In this document: positions 42,477-51,421 of the stretch, piece by piece
Numbering within the stretch: the stretch's first letter is position 1
Layout: every line of letters begins with the position of its first letter
Assembly: GCF_000022905.1 (NCBI RefSeq)
Contig: NC_012590.1
Location: 124,001 to 188,000 of the forward strand
DNA: 64,000 bases
Reading direction: 5' to 3'
Source of the DNA: Corynebacterium aurimucosum ATCC 700975
Lineage (GTDB): Bacteria; Actinomycetota; Actinomycetes; Mycobacteriales; Mycobacteriaceae
Notes under the pieces: model-generated
Seen by the model: only the letters and a program-made list of their open reading frames with translations
Database searches by the model: none
What the model was told of the DNA's origin: nothing
Made by a program: the position numbers and the translations under genes

Positions 42477-45313
42477 TGACGAACGTAATCTTTTTCGGAC
42501 ACGGCGCCACGGCGGATGATATCCGTTCGCGTCTTAGTGATTTGCGTGCGGTTGGCCTTCTGCAGGACTTCCTTTGGATTGACTATGCCCACCCCATCAA
42601 CGGGGCCGTTGTGCGCTCCTTTACGGAGGAGGGCACGGCGCGCTTGTCGACGCTCGACGATGCCCTCCGCAGCTTCAGCGGGGACGTCCTCCTCGCCACC
42701 ATTGACCCGATGGATGCGGCACAGCCGCAGGACGTCGCCAAGCTCACGGAGTGGGTCGGGGCCGTCGATCAGCGCCTGATTCAAGCCTCCAACCTGCGCG
42801 TGCGTTTGCTGCTCTCCGCCCTGCCGCGTGAGAGCGTGGACATCGCTCCGCTGCAGGGCTGGAGTAACCTCGTGCTCTCCCCAGAGGAGGGTGGAACCCC
42901 GGCCTCCTCGCGTATTCGCCCCATCAAGCGCACTGCCAACGGTTTCGAGCTTGCACAGTTTGCAGCCCCAGCCGTAGCCAGCATCTTCGGTTTGTGGCGC
43001 GGCATGCCCGAGCCGGCAGTGCTGGACCCGGATACGCATCGCGTCATCGAGACCGGTGACCGGCAGCGCTTCCGTTTGGTGCGTGCCTTCCACCGCACCA
43101 TCGATGCCGGTGATATTGAGGACAAGGTCAGGAAGGCCGTCTTCGATCCCGGCCAGCGCCTACCGCAGCCGCAGGTCAATAACATTTCTCGCGCCGTGCA
43201 CTACGCCAATCCGGAGCAGCTGACGGATCAGTGCGCCCAGATGTTCATCAACCAGGAGATTTCCCCGTTGGTGAGCGCTCCGACCGCTTATGAGGAGCTG
43301 CAGTCCCACAAAGTCAGCGGCTGGGCGGCGTTGAAGGATAACCTGCGTTTGTACTGGTCCACCGTGGTGGGCAAGCCGCAGGATTGGGTCGAGGGCCAGC
43401 GCGGTGCAATGAACAAGAACGCGGCTACCTTCCTGCAGAAGATGCTCTACGGTGCGGACTCCAGCGTGGAGGTCGTCTTGGCCGGGCACTCCGGTAAGGG
43501 CAGCGGTGCGACGAGCGTCGACGAGCTGCGCCAAGCCAGTGAGCACACCATGCGAGTTGCCCGCGAGCAGCAGTTCTCCTTGGGCCAGGAGCCGCAACTC
43601 TCGCGCACGTGGGAGGCCTATCACGATTATGCGCTGGGCCTTGTCGACGGATCCTGGCGCGACAGCATCGACACCAAGGGGCTGCGCAATAACCAGGGCA
43701 ACATGTACATCGTGCAATACGGTGGCCAGTCCGTGCAGGATGTCAGCGCTTCTTTCGAGGGCTTCCATCCGCTCATGACCAGCACTCTGGGCTATACGCA
43801 CGAGTCCCAAGCAACCGTCGCGCCTTTCGATCCGGTGGGTGCCGAGCGCTTCGCCGCCGATATTGAGTACACCAGCCAGCAGACCCGCAATGAAGCTGTC
43901 AGCCGCAAGAAGCACGAGTTTGCTTCGTGGCGAGCAAAGAACAGCACCACCTTCGCGTGGAAGGTGGGCCAGGGCCTGTGGGAGAAGCTGGGGCACGCCC
44001 AGCAGAAGTACCGCGACGCACACGCCAAGGCACGTGAACTGCAAGAGTTGGCCAACAGCTTCCAAGCGCGTGACTTCAACGCGGAGAACAAAGCGCTGAC
44101 CCGAAAGCTGCGCACGATGTGGATTGTGTTCTTCGTAGTGCTTGCTCTGATGACCTACATGGTGGCCGGCCGCTACAACCCGGACTTGCCGTTGGGTGAG
44201 TACCTGCAGTGGTTCGACTGGCCGTGGTACGTCGTGGGCATCATCCTGGCTGTTCTTCTTTTCCTTGTGTGTTCTTGGGCGGTCTTTACCAAGGCTCAGC
44301 GTGAGATCTTTGACTACGTGCAGCGCCGCAAGCTGTTGAACCGCAACCAAGAGATCGCCGCGCAGAATCTGGCGACGGCCTCGGCCGAGATCTCGCGTAT
44401 CTCTAATGCCTATAACCAGTTCCTGAGCTGGTCGGCATTGCTGGGCCGCGCTATCTACGCGCCCTTTGGGCGCAAGGAGACGTCGAGCGATCACCTGCGG
44501 ACGCCGCAGTCGGGCCTTCCGGAGAACGCTCGCATTGCTCAGGCCGTGCTCAACCGCGATGATGCCGTGCGCATGACGGATGAAATCCGCTCCCACATTT
44601 TCCAGACGGAGTGGGCACACCGCTCGCTCAAGTCCCTCCTCGATGACATGAATGACACCTTTGAGCGCAACCGCACTGGCCACTCGGCCGTGGCGCTCAA
44701 TGAGATGTGGGGCATGGCTGGCCTCGGCTCCAGCACTGCGTTAGATAACCTATCGCGCAGCCTTGACCACCCTTATATGCAGGACCGCGACCTCAAGCAA
44801 CAGGAATGGCAGAAGGTCATTACGGATCCACGCATGGCCCGCAGCTTGCAGCAATACCTCAGTCGCGTGACCTTCCGCGAGGAAGGCGGCAGCCGCGTTC
44901 AGAGCACCGCCGAGTTCCTCGACGGCATGAACCAGGAAAAGGGTGCTCTTCAGGCCTTTAGCCCCAATGCGCTGACCAATGCGGGCGGCGCTGAAGGATA
45001 TACCGAAATCGACGGCTCGCGCACCCGCATCGTGGAGGTGGACAGCCAGACCGCACTGACCAGTCAGCTCTCACGTTCTGTGACCGTGGTGCAGTACGGA
45101 AGGATCACTGATTTCAAGTACCTGATCCCGGATGCGGCGTCTGGTGCTCCGTCCTTTAAGGATTCCTCGGACTTCTCCTTGGATGATCTGGATGACATGG
45201 ACCACATGGGCTTCAAGTCGCCGGGGCAGAGCAATAGCGAAAGCCCGACTGCGCAGCCGCCGTTTGGCCGGCCGGAAGCGCTGGACCTCTCAGACCTCGA
45301 CGAAACTTTCTGA
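42476..45313 (+). CDS. Two-helix membrane protein with tubulin-operon C-tail, operon gene 4
   Basis: A 945-residue protein with a Rossmann-like start (MTNVIFFGHGATADDI), a central pair of helices (about 548-568 and 585-606: MWIVFFVVLALMTYMVAG and YVVGIILAVLLFLV), coiled-coil-like helices before and after, and a long C-terminal region. It ends ALDLSDLDETF, echoing gene 3; an inner FSLDDLDDMDHM repeats the motif. Both termini are probably cytoplasmic. It overlaps gene 3 by one base, so the two are made in step. A membrane adaptor for the tubulin-like protein is the simplest inference; no family is recognised. Confidence 0.72.
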   Translation: MTNVIFFGHGATADDIRSRLSDLRAVGLLQDFLWIDYAHPINGAVVRSFTEEGTARLSTLDDALRSFSGDVLLATIDPMDAAQPQDVAKLTEWVGAVDQRLIQASNLRVRLLLSALPRESVDIAPLQGWSNLVLSPEEGGTPASSRIRPIKRTANGFELAQFAAPAVASIFGLWRGMPEPAVLDPDTHRVIETGDRQRFRLVRAFHRTIDAGDIEDKVRKAVFDPGQRLPQPQVNNISRAVHYANPEQLTDQCAQMFINQEISPLVSAPTAYEELQSHKVSGWAALKDNLRLYWSTVVGKPQDWVEGQRGAMNKNAATFLQKMLYGADSSVEVVLAGHSGKGSGATSVDELRQASEHTMRVAREQQFSLGQEPQLSRTWEAYHDYALGLVDGSWRDSIDTKGLRNNQGNMYIVQYGGQSVQDVSASFEGFHPLMTSTLGYTHESQATVAPFDPVGAERFAADIEYTSQQTRNEAVSRKKHEFASWRAKNSTTFAWKVGQGLWEKLGHAQQKYRDAHAKARELQELANSFQARDFNAENKALTRKLRTMWIVFFVVLALMTYMVAGRYNPDLPLGEYLQWFDWPWYVVGIILAVLLFLVCSWAVFTKAQREIFDYVQRRKLLNRNQEIAAQNLATASAEISRISNAYNQFLSWSALLGRAIYAPFGRKETSSDHLRTPQSGLPENARIAQAVLNRDDAVRMTDEIRSHIFQTEWAHRSLKSLLDDMNDTFERNRTGHSAVALNEMWGMAGLGSSTALDNLSRSLDHPYMQDRDLKQQEWQKVITDPRMARSLQQYLSRVTFREEGGSRVQSTAEFLDGMNQEKGALQAFSPNALTNAGGAEGYTEIDGSRTRIVEVDSQTALTSQLSRSVTVVQYGRITDFKYLIPDAASGAPSFKDSSDFSLDDLDDMDHMGFKSPGQSNSESPTAQPPFGRPEALDLSDLDETF

Positions 45314-45336
45314 CGAGACCTTCTTAAGGAACGTTG

Positions 45337-47757
45337 ATGACACACAATCAGAAACCTTCGATTGCGGATGTGCCGCTGAGTGAGCTTAAGTCCCTGCACC
45401 AGCTCAAGCGCGTAAACGCCGATGATGTGCGTGCAGCTGTATCAGCGCCGTTTAGGCAGTTCGCCGAGCAGATTGCCGCCGCGTATAACGGCGAAGCGGT
45501 CGAGCACCCGGAGCTGAGCGCGCAGGCGCGCAATGCTGCGGTGGACCAGGAACGTGCTGCGCAGGAGCGCGCGGCACAAGAGAGGGCAGCGCAAGAACGT
45601 GCCGTGCAAGAACGCGCGGCACAGGAGCGCGCAGAACGCGAGCGCGCCGCACAGGCTGAAGCGCAGGCCCGCCAACGCGAGCAAGCACAGCGTGCCGCTG
45701 CAGCCGCCGGTGTAGCGCAGACAGGTTCCGCGGCTCAACCCCAACCGGCGCAAGCAGCGGCACAGCCGCACGATTTCTTCGCCGAGTGGGAGGCACTGCA
45801 GGCAGAGGAAGAGCAAAAGACTCAGGTTAACGAAGAGGACTACATCACCATCCCTGGTTTCGGGATTAAGGCGGAGTACCAGTTTCGCCAGGACCCGAAC
45901 TGGGAAGCCCCCGGCATCGAGTTTGAAGTCGAGGTGCCGCAAGAGGCGGCGCTGGAGCAGGAATCTCAAGAAGAGCCTGGCTACGGCATAGAGCCAGAAC
46001 CGGAGCCGGAGGATTCCGATCAGCGCCATCCGGTGCGCCTGTGGTGGCCGGAGCTCGAGCACGCGCCGGATGAGGTGGTGTTCTACCGAGTCGTCGCCGA
46101 TGACGCAGAGATGGTGGCGTCCCCGGATGCCGGTGACACCCTCGTCTACACGAAGGGAACCGCCTACCGTGAACACGAGCCGGGCGAGACAGGCTTGCGC
46201 CACTACGCGGTATGGGCTTATAAGGGCCGCGACCTTCGTGAGCTTGTCAACAGCCAGCCGGTATTCATGGGAGACACGGGCGTGGTCTTCCCGCCGGTGA
46301 ACGTTCAGGTGTCCACCATCAAGGGCGCCATTCAGGTGTCTTGGGACCTGCTGCCGGGGCACTCGAGCGCCATGGTTTATGCCTGCCGCGATAGCGAGAA
46401 GGAAAAGCTGTCCCCGCGCTTCGAACAAGACGTGGACAGCAGCGGGCGCAAGGCGACTATTCCGGTGCAAGAGACCGGACAGACCGTCGTCATCTCCTTG
46501 CTGGGCCAGGCGGAGTTCCACGGCGCTACTGAGCAAAGCCAAGACGAAGTCGCAGTCCAGCGCTCCGTGAAGCTCGCCAGCGAGCTGGAGAAGCTGGAGC
46601 TCTCCCGTTGCGAGCGCCGCAGCGAATACGGACAGGACACCATCGAGGTGGATTGGTACTCGCCCAAGACCGGCGAGGTAAAGATTTATCTCACGCCCAC
46701 CGCCCCGCAGGCGGACCTGCGCACGTCCGCAGTGCCGAAGACCTACGTCGAAAGCGCACTGTCGAGTGCTATCAGTGAGACCCGCGGTGTGTCCGAACCG
46801 GGCTCCTTCCAAACCACCACGGTGCCGTGGCCGCCAGATTGGTACGAGGTTTACATCACCCCAGTGAACTTCAACGATGCTGATGCCTGGGTAGGTGAAT
46901 CCAAGGTGCTGCAGCGCGTGCAGTCCATTGAGGATGACCAGTTCCGGCTCATTGAGCGCGTGGACAGCCAGCTCATTACCTTCGATTGGCCGAAGGGTGC
47001 AACGGCGGTGGAGTACTCCACCAACCGCGAGCACGATCAGATCCGCGAAGAGGACTACGACCTCCAGGGAGGCATCCGCCTGCACCTCGATCAGCACGGT
47101 GATACCGTGCGGCTGAAGCCTTATGCGGTCTTCGCAGGCAAGCGCACCGAGGGCAATGAGCGCGTGATCCAGTACGAAGGTCTGCGCCCAGTGACCTATG
47201 ACTTTGAGGTCGATTCCTCCCAAGGCCAAGCCAGGGTGTTCCTCTGGAGCTTGGGCAACGGCGATAAGCGCCAGTTCTCCTGCCAGGTGGTCTACCGAGC
47301 TGACCGCCTGCCGCTTTTCCCCGAAGACGGCGAGGCGCTCGGCATTGTGGAGACCAATCTGCAGAGCACCACGCACGTGGCTCATGGCTTGGGCCCGATG
47401 CGCGGGCAGCACCCAGATTTCACGGTGGCATTAGGCGAGCGCATTCAGCGCGGCGGCTTCATCCGCCTGTTCGCCGTCGAGGGCTTTGATAGCCAGGTTG
47501 ATACCTCGTTCGACAGCTTCGGTGGTGATGATGCCTTCAGTGGTTTCTCGGAAAGCTACAGCGATGCTTCCTCGACGCTGAGCGCATCAGATAAAGCTGT
47601 GGTGGTAGAAGGCGATGTGTCCTACCGACTGGGGCTGTACCCACCCGTGCAGAATCAGGCTCCGAACTATGAGGCGCAGTATGAGCAGCAGAACTACGAC
47701 CAGCAGAACTACGGGCAGGATTATTCGCAGGATCAGTACTTTCAAGGAGGCCAGTAG
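45337..47757 (+). CDS. Coiled-coil and beta-repeat protein, operon gene 5
   Basis: An 806-residue cytosolic protein beginning MTHNQKPSIADVPLSELKSL. Residues about 68-115 are an AAQER repeat that would form a long charged helix; residues 120-145 are Ala/Gln/Pro-rich. From about 225 to 740 it has several fibronectin-III-like beta units (WWPELEHAPDEVVFYRVV, VQVSWDLLPGHSSAMVYACR, VDWYSPKTGEVKIYL and others, each with the strand-W-strand spacing of FN3 folds). The C-terminus is Asn/Tyr/Gln-rich (YDQQNYGQDYSQDQ). The ATG at 45337 follows AAGGA; a TTG at 45334 is adjacent. Function unknown. Confidence 0.7.
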   Translation: MTHNQKPSIADVPLSELKSLHQLKRVNADDVRAAVSAPFRQFAEQIAAAYNGEAVEHPELSAQARNAAVDQERAAQERAAQERAAQERAVQERAAQERAERERAAQAEAQARQREQAQRAAAAAGVAQTGSAAQPQPAQAAAQPHDFFAEWEALQAEEEQKTQVNEEDYITIPGFGIKAEYQFRQDPNWEAPGIEFEVEVPQEAALEQESQEEPGYGIEPEPEPEDSDQRHPVRLWWPELEHAPDEVVFYRVVADDAEMVASPDAGDTLVYTKGTAYREHEPGETGLRHYAVWAYKGRDLRELVNSQPVFMGDTGVVFPPVNVQVSTIKGAIQVSWDLLPGHSSAMVYACRDSEKEKLSPRFEQDVDSSGRKATIPVQETGQTVVISLLGQAEFHGATEQSQDEVAVQRSVKLASELEKLELSRCERRSEYGQDTIEVDWYSPKTGEVKIYLTPTAPQADLRTSAVPKTYVESALSSAISETRGVSEPGSFQTTTVPWPPDWYEVYITPVNFNDADAWVGESKVLQRVQSIEDDQFRLIERVDSQLITFDWPKGATAVEYSTNREHDQIREEDYDLQGGIRLHLDQHGDTVRLKPYAVFAGKRTEGNERVIQYEGLRPVTYDFEVDSSQGQARVFLWSLGNGDKRQFSCQVVYRADRLPLFPEDGEALGIVETNLQSTTHVAHGLGPMRGQHPDFTVALGERIQRGGFIRLFAVEGFDSQVDTSFDSFGGDDAFSGFSESYSDASSTLSASDKAVVVEGDVSYRLGLYPPVQNQAPNYEAQYEQQNYDQQNYGQDYSQDQYFQGGQ

Positions 47758-47759
47758 TT

Positions 47760-49433
47760 ATGGGCGGCGCCTTTAGCTATGCATCATTTTCCCGTGCCAA
47801 TGGCCGCGCCGGTGGCTGGGGTGTAGGCCAGAAGGCCGGTGATATCACCCAAGAAGAGTTGGCTGAGCTCGTGTCCTTCGTGCCGACCTCTCTCAACAAC
47901 GGCACGACGATCCCGGATTTCCCCTCTGCCCAGCAGCGCGCGGAACTGGTTCGCCGTACTGCGGTCTTTGCGCTCACCCCTGAGGCGGAAAAGTGGGTCA
48001 CCATGGTATCCGTCCCCGCGGGCCTGGATGCGACCGGCCGCGGCGGCAACGTCTTTACCTACACCTCGATTTCGCGCACGGGAACCCCGCCGGCACCGGC
48101 GACGGTCCTGTTTTCTCCTGACATCCCAGCACCTTTTTCCATCTACGAGGTGGATAAGGTGCAGATTCCGGAAAAGATCTCAGCGCGCGGACCGTTGCAC
48201 TCGGACGTGTTGTTGGAAGAGTTTTTGGATGGCGAATTCCGCTACCCAGAGAAGCTTCCCGCACCGTTCAAGGCGGTAGCCCCGAACCCGAATCCGAGCT
48301 TCAACCGTGCGCTGGTTTCTGCCATGGCCACAGTGTTGAATTCCCGCAACGGCCTGGTCATCCTCGTGGCCCCTGATAACCAGGCAGCGCTGTGGATTGC
48401 TGCCACCGCCCGCGAGGTGGGGGAGGATGGTTTCGGCTTCTCCACTTTTGAAAAAGCCGCCGCCATCAATGAGTTCCCGCTGAGCACTTCCACCATGCTC
48501 GTGGTGCCGCCGAGCGAGAAGCAGCGTCTCGCGGAGACGGCGATCCCCGGCAATCCGGTCGTGTTCGCCCTCGATGAGGCCCTGCCAGACGTCAGCTCCT
48601 ATGCAGAAAATGCCGCGGAAGAAGCTGAGTCTGCGGCTCCGGAGCCACAGCAAGAGCAGGCCGAGCAGCGCACTGTTACGACACCCATAGCAGAGGAGAA
48701 CGCTGCAACGGGTAGCGAACCTGCACAGCGAGACGCGCAGAGCTTTGACGATTCTTGGGGTCAGGACTCAGCTGATTTCGGAGCACCTATCGCAGATTCC
48801 TCACCTTTTGCGCTCCCGGGTCATGGACCCGCGGGTACTCCGCCAAATCCCCTCGATGCGCCTGAGCCGAACACGGCGCAGGAGAACCCTTTTGCCACGA
48901 AGGCGGAGGCCGCGCCGGCAACGGCGTCGGGCGGCAACGCCAACGTTCCTGGACTCAGCGCCGAGGAGTGGCATAGGCTCAAGGAATTCGATCCGCGCTG
49001 GTGGATCGAGCACCTTGATACCCACCGTGGTCGCTCCATCCAGCTGGCCTACCTCGATAAAAACTCGTTGGGTGAGGGGTTGGACAAGCTGTTGATGTCC
49101 GCGATTGTTGCCTCCTGGGTTTTCTACTTCCCGCGGGATTTCAACCTCCTAGCAGAGGATGCCCTGCAGCCCTGGGAGGACCGCGAGCTCGAGCACATCG
49201 GATACCTCACCGCTACGCACTTCGCCGGAATCATCGCACTGGATCATTGCGAGCGCTATGCCACGGGGCGCGTCGCCATGTTGCTAGATGGCACGACACA
49301 GTTGCTGGCGGAGCGCTCAGCTCCCATGCAGCAACGACCGGGCCCATCGTATTTTGAACCGAACACAGCATGGCAACACCGGGGAGCAGCTCTCGGTGAG
49401 CACGGTCGAAACATGGGATTCCACGGAAGGTAA
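47760..49433 (+). CDS. GAP1-like GTPase-associated protein, operon gene 6
   Basis: A 557-residue protein. The start FSYASFSRANGRAGGWGVGQKAG and the following AELVSFVPTSLNN look like the N-terminal domain of GAP1 (GTPase-associated protein 1, GAP1-N2 type), known from comparative genomics to be linked with DO-GTPases. A middle domain (about 150-280) and a Pro/Ala/Glu-rich linker (about 285-395) follow, then a C-terminal helical part (LSAEEWHRLKEFDPRWWIEHLD). AGGAGG overlaps the upstream stop. No enzyme motif. With a GTPase two genes downstream, a GTPase-regulating role is plausible but inferred. Confidence 0.65.
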   Translation: MGGAFSYASFSRANGRAGGWGVGQKAGDITQEELAELVSFVPTSLNNGTTIPDFPSAQQRAELVRRTAVFALTPEAEKWVTMVSVPAGLDATGRGGNVFTYTSISRTGTPPAPATVLFSPDIPAPFSIYEVDKVQIPEKISARGPLHSDVLLEEFLDGEFRYPEKLPAPFKAVAPNPNPSFNRALVSAMATVLNSRNGLVILVAPDNQAALWIAATAREVGEDGFGFSTFEKAAAINEFPLSTSTMLVVPPSEKQRLAETAIPGNPVVFALDEALPDVSSYAENAAEEAESAAPEPQQEQAEQRTVTTPIAEENAATGSEPAQRDAQSFDDSWGQDSADFGAPIADSSPFALPGHGPAGTPPNPLDAPEPNTAQENPFATKAEAAPATASGGNANVPGLSAEEWHRLKEFDPRWWIEHLDTHRGRSIQLAYLDKNSLGEGLDKLLMSAIVASWVFYFPRDFNLLAEDALQPWEDRELEHIGYLTATHFAGIIALDHCERYATGRVAMLLDGTTQLLAERSAPMQQRPGPSYFEPNTAWQHRGAALGEHGRNMGFHGR

Positions 49434-49451
49434 GAGAAGGAAATAAGCGTC

Positions 49452-50411
49452 ATGGCTAAATACACACTGCGGGACGGAGAGTCCCGCCGCATCGGCTCAG
49501 ACGGCATCCTGCGCGTCGAAGCCTTCGAGATGGGAACCGGCGGCGCCTCCATGGAGCTGGCGATTTTGGGAGAAGGTGTTGATGCCGTGCGCGTCCACGA
49601 CCTCTCCATCATGGTGCACTCCCTGCCCGAGCGCGCCACCATCGTCGTGCGCCCGAAGCGGAATGGGACCTTCGGCCTGCGCAGCGAGGTCCGCCTGACG
49701 GTGAGCAACTCGAGTGATTCGGTGACGTTCCCGCGCGTGCTTATCGACGCCGCCGAGGACTCCGCCGAACGCCTCGCCGAGGTCACCCCGGAATCCGGCA
49801 GCTACCACTTAGAAGCATTCGGCACGACCGAAGGCGCCGGAATCACCGATTCCGCCCGCGAGGTGCGCTCCAAGATGCGTCGCGCGGAGCTGGATGTCGC
49901 AGGCCTTGATAATGTCACCGTGGTCGTCGATGGTTCCGCCTCCATGCAGATCAATGTCACACCGAAGATCGTCGAGGCGACCGCCAAATATATCGATGCG
50001 CTCTCGGATGCCTTCCGGCACTTCCGCGCCACTGATGGGCAGGACAGCATCGAGACCCATAAGGTGGATGAGCTGACCCGTTTCATCGCGGACGTCATTG
50101 ATAGTGGAGCGGAGCGTGTAGGTCAGCGGCCGTGGCGCTTGCCGACTCTCACCTCCACGTCCTCGCTGGTCATCTACGTCACCGATTCTCCCGTGACTTC
50201 CATGCTGGAAACCCAGGTGCCCACCGTGGTGCTCATCACGAGCGCTATCGGACGCCAGGAGCTGGAGCTCGCGCGAATCAACGGAACCCCGGCTCATGTG
50301 GCGTACGCGGTGATCGACGGGGACGTCGTCAAGCAGCTCGAATCCGGCGCGAACACGGAGCTTTCGGAATTGACTGACCGCGTCACTGCCATGCTGAAAG
50401 AGAGGAACTAA
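49452..50411 (+). CDS. Cytosolic vWA-domain protein, operon gene 7
   Basis: A 319-residue protein without signal peptide or helices. Residues 1-125 are a beta-rich N-terminal domain (MAKYTLRDGESRRIGSDG, with a TerD-like look), and residues 150-310 a von Willebrand A domain with MIDAS D160GSAS and a VIYVTDSP loop. It resembles the cytosolic vWA component (TerY-like) of NTP-dependent conflict systems. The stop TAA overlaps the ATG of the GTPase gene, so the two are co-translated and probably bind each other. Confidence 0.78.
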   Translation: MAKYTLRDGESRRIGSDGILRVEAFEMGTGGASMELAILGEGVDAVRVHDLSIMVHSLPERATIVVRPKRNGTFGLRSEVRLTVSNSSDSVTFPRVLIDAAEDSAERLAEVTPESGSYHLEAFGTTEGAGITDSAREVRSKMRRAELDVAGLDNVTVVVDGSASMQINVTPKIVEATAKYIDALSDAFRHFRATDGQDSIETHKVDELTRFIADVIDSGAERVGQRPWRLPTLTSTSSLVIYVTDSPVTSMLETQVPTVVLITSAIGRQELELARINGTPAHVAYAVIDGDVVKQLESGANTELSELTDRVTAMLKERN

Positions 50412-51421
50412 TGAGCCAGGCACGTTGCCCGTGGACCTTTAAACCGCTCGAGGATGGTGTGACGGTAAGCCCATACACCAACCGGGAGCTGCCGCAGGGA
50501 TGGACCGACGCCGTGACACATTGCGTGGCCATGGCCGGCGCGCGTAACTCCGGTAAGTCGCTCTACACCGCGGTGATGATCAAGCAGCTCAAGCAGCTGG
50601 CGCACAAGCACAACCGCTCCGTCCAAGCGGCGGATGAATCCACGCGCGAGCGCTACGCCGAGGTTTATGAGAAGCCGCTCTTTGAGGAGATGCGTGCCAT
50701 GGACCCCACGCCAAGTGCGGTGGCTACCGACGCCTACCAGCGCGACCCACTGATTTTTGAGCTCGGTAAGTGGCCTGATGAACAGGGACACGAGCGCATG
50801 AATTACTTGGTCTTCCGCGACGTGGCGGGCGAAGACTTGGAGAACCCGCCAGAGAACGAAGCCGACCGCGAGAACCTCGCTTTCTTCTCCCACGCGGATT
50901 TGGTGATTTTCCTCTTTGACCCGCTGCGTGTGCAGCAAATTCAGGACTTTATCCACGGTCTGATTCCCAATATTGGTGAGCTCGGTGCGGATTCCCTGCG
51001 GGTTCTGGACAACCTGCTGGCGCTGCTCGATACGGATACCCCGCCGCCACTGGCCGTGACCATCTCGAAGTTCGACACGGTGCAGAAACTTGAGCAGGTG
51101 GATGACGTGCGTTGGAAGAAACTCATGGCCAACCGCGGCTCCGCTTTCCGCCGGGATACCGGGTGGAACTTCCGCGATTCGGACCGCTGGATGGTCCACC
51201 TTGAAGCCGAATCGCTGTTGCGCTTCTTGGGTGCTAATGACCTTATCAACAAGATCTATTCGGCAGCTCCGCGCGGCGGTAGCTTCTTCGTGGTCTCCGC
51301 GTTGGGTGAGGCCCCGACGGGCCGCCAGCTAGCCCGCAGCGGCATTGCGCCCTACCGCGTTCTGGATCCCATTCGTTGGTTGCTGAGCCAACGCGGCGTC
51401 TTTGCGCAGGATGTGTCATGA
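50411..51421 (+). CDS. P-loop GTPase resembling DO-GTPase2, operon gene 8
   Basis: A 336-residue protein. The P-loop is GARNSGKS (43-50), the Walker B/G3-like element is FRDVAGED (135-142), and TISKFD (217-222) sits where the G4 NKxD/TKxD motif is expected. A helical insert (about 60-115) lies between G1 and G3. The arrangement with a vWA and a GAP1-like protein recalls DO-GTPase systems described by comparative genomics. It would act as a nucleotide switch controlling the operon's machine; that is inferred. It overlaps gene 7 by one base and gene 9 by four (ATGA). Confidence 0.8.
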   Translation: MSQARCPWTFKPLEDGVTVSPYTNRELPQGWTDAVTHCVAMAGARNSGKSLYTAVMIKQLKQLAHKHNRSVQAADESTRERYAEVYEKPLFEEMRAMDPTPSAVATDAYQRDPLIFELGKWPDEQGHERMNYLVFRDVAGEDLENPPENEADRENLAFFSHADLVIFLFDPLRVQQIQDFIHGLIPNIGELGADSLRVLDNLLALLDTDTPPPLAVTISKFDTVQKLEQVDDVRWKKLMANRGSAFRRDTGWNFRDSDRWMVHLEAESLLRFLGANDLINKIYSAAPRGGSFFVVSALGEAPTGRQLARSGIAPYRVLDPIRWLLSQRGVFAQDVS

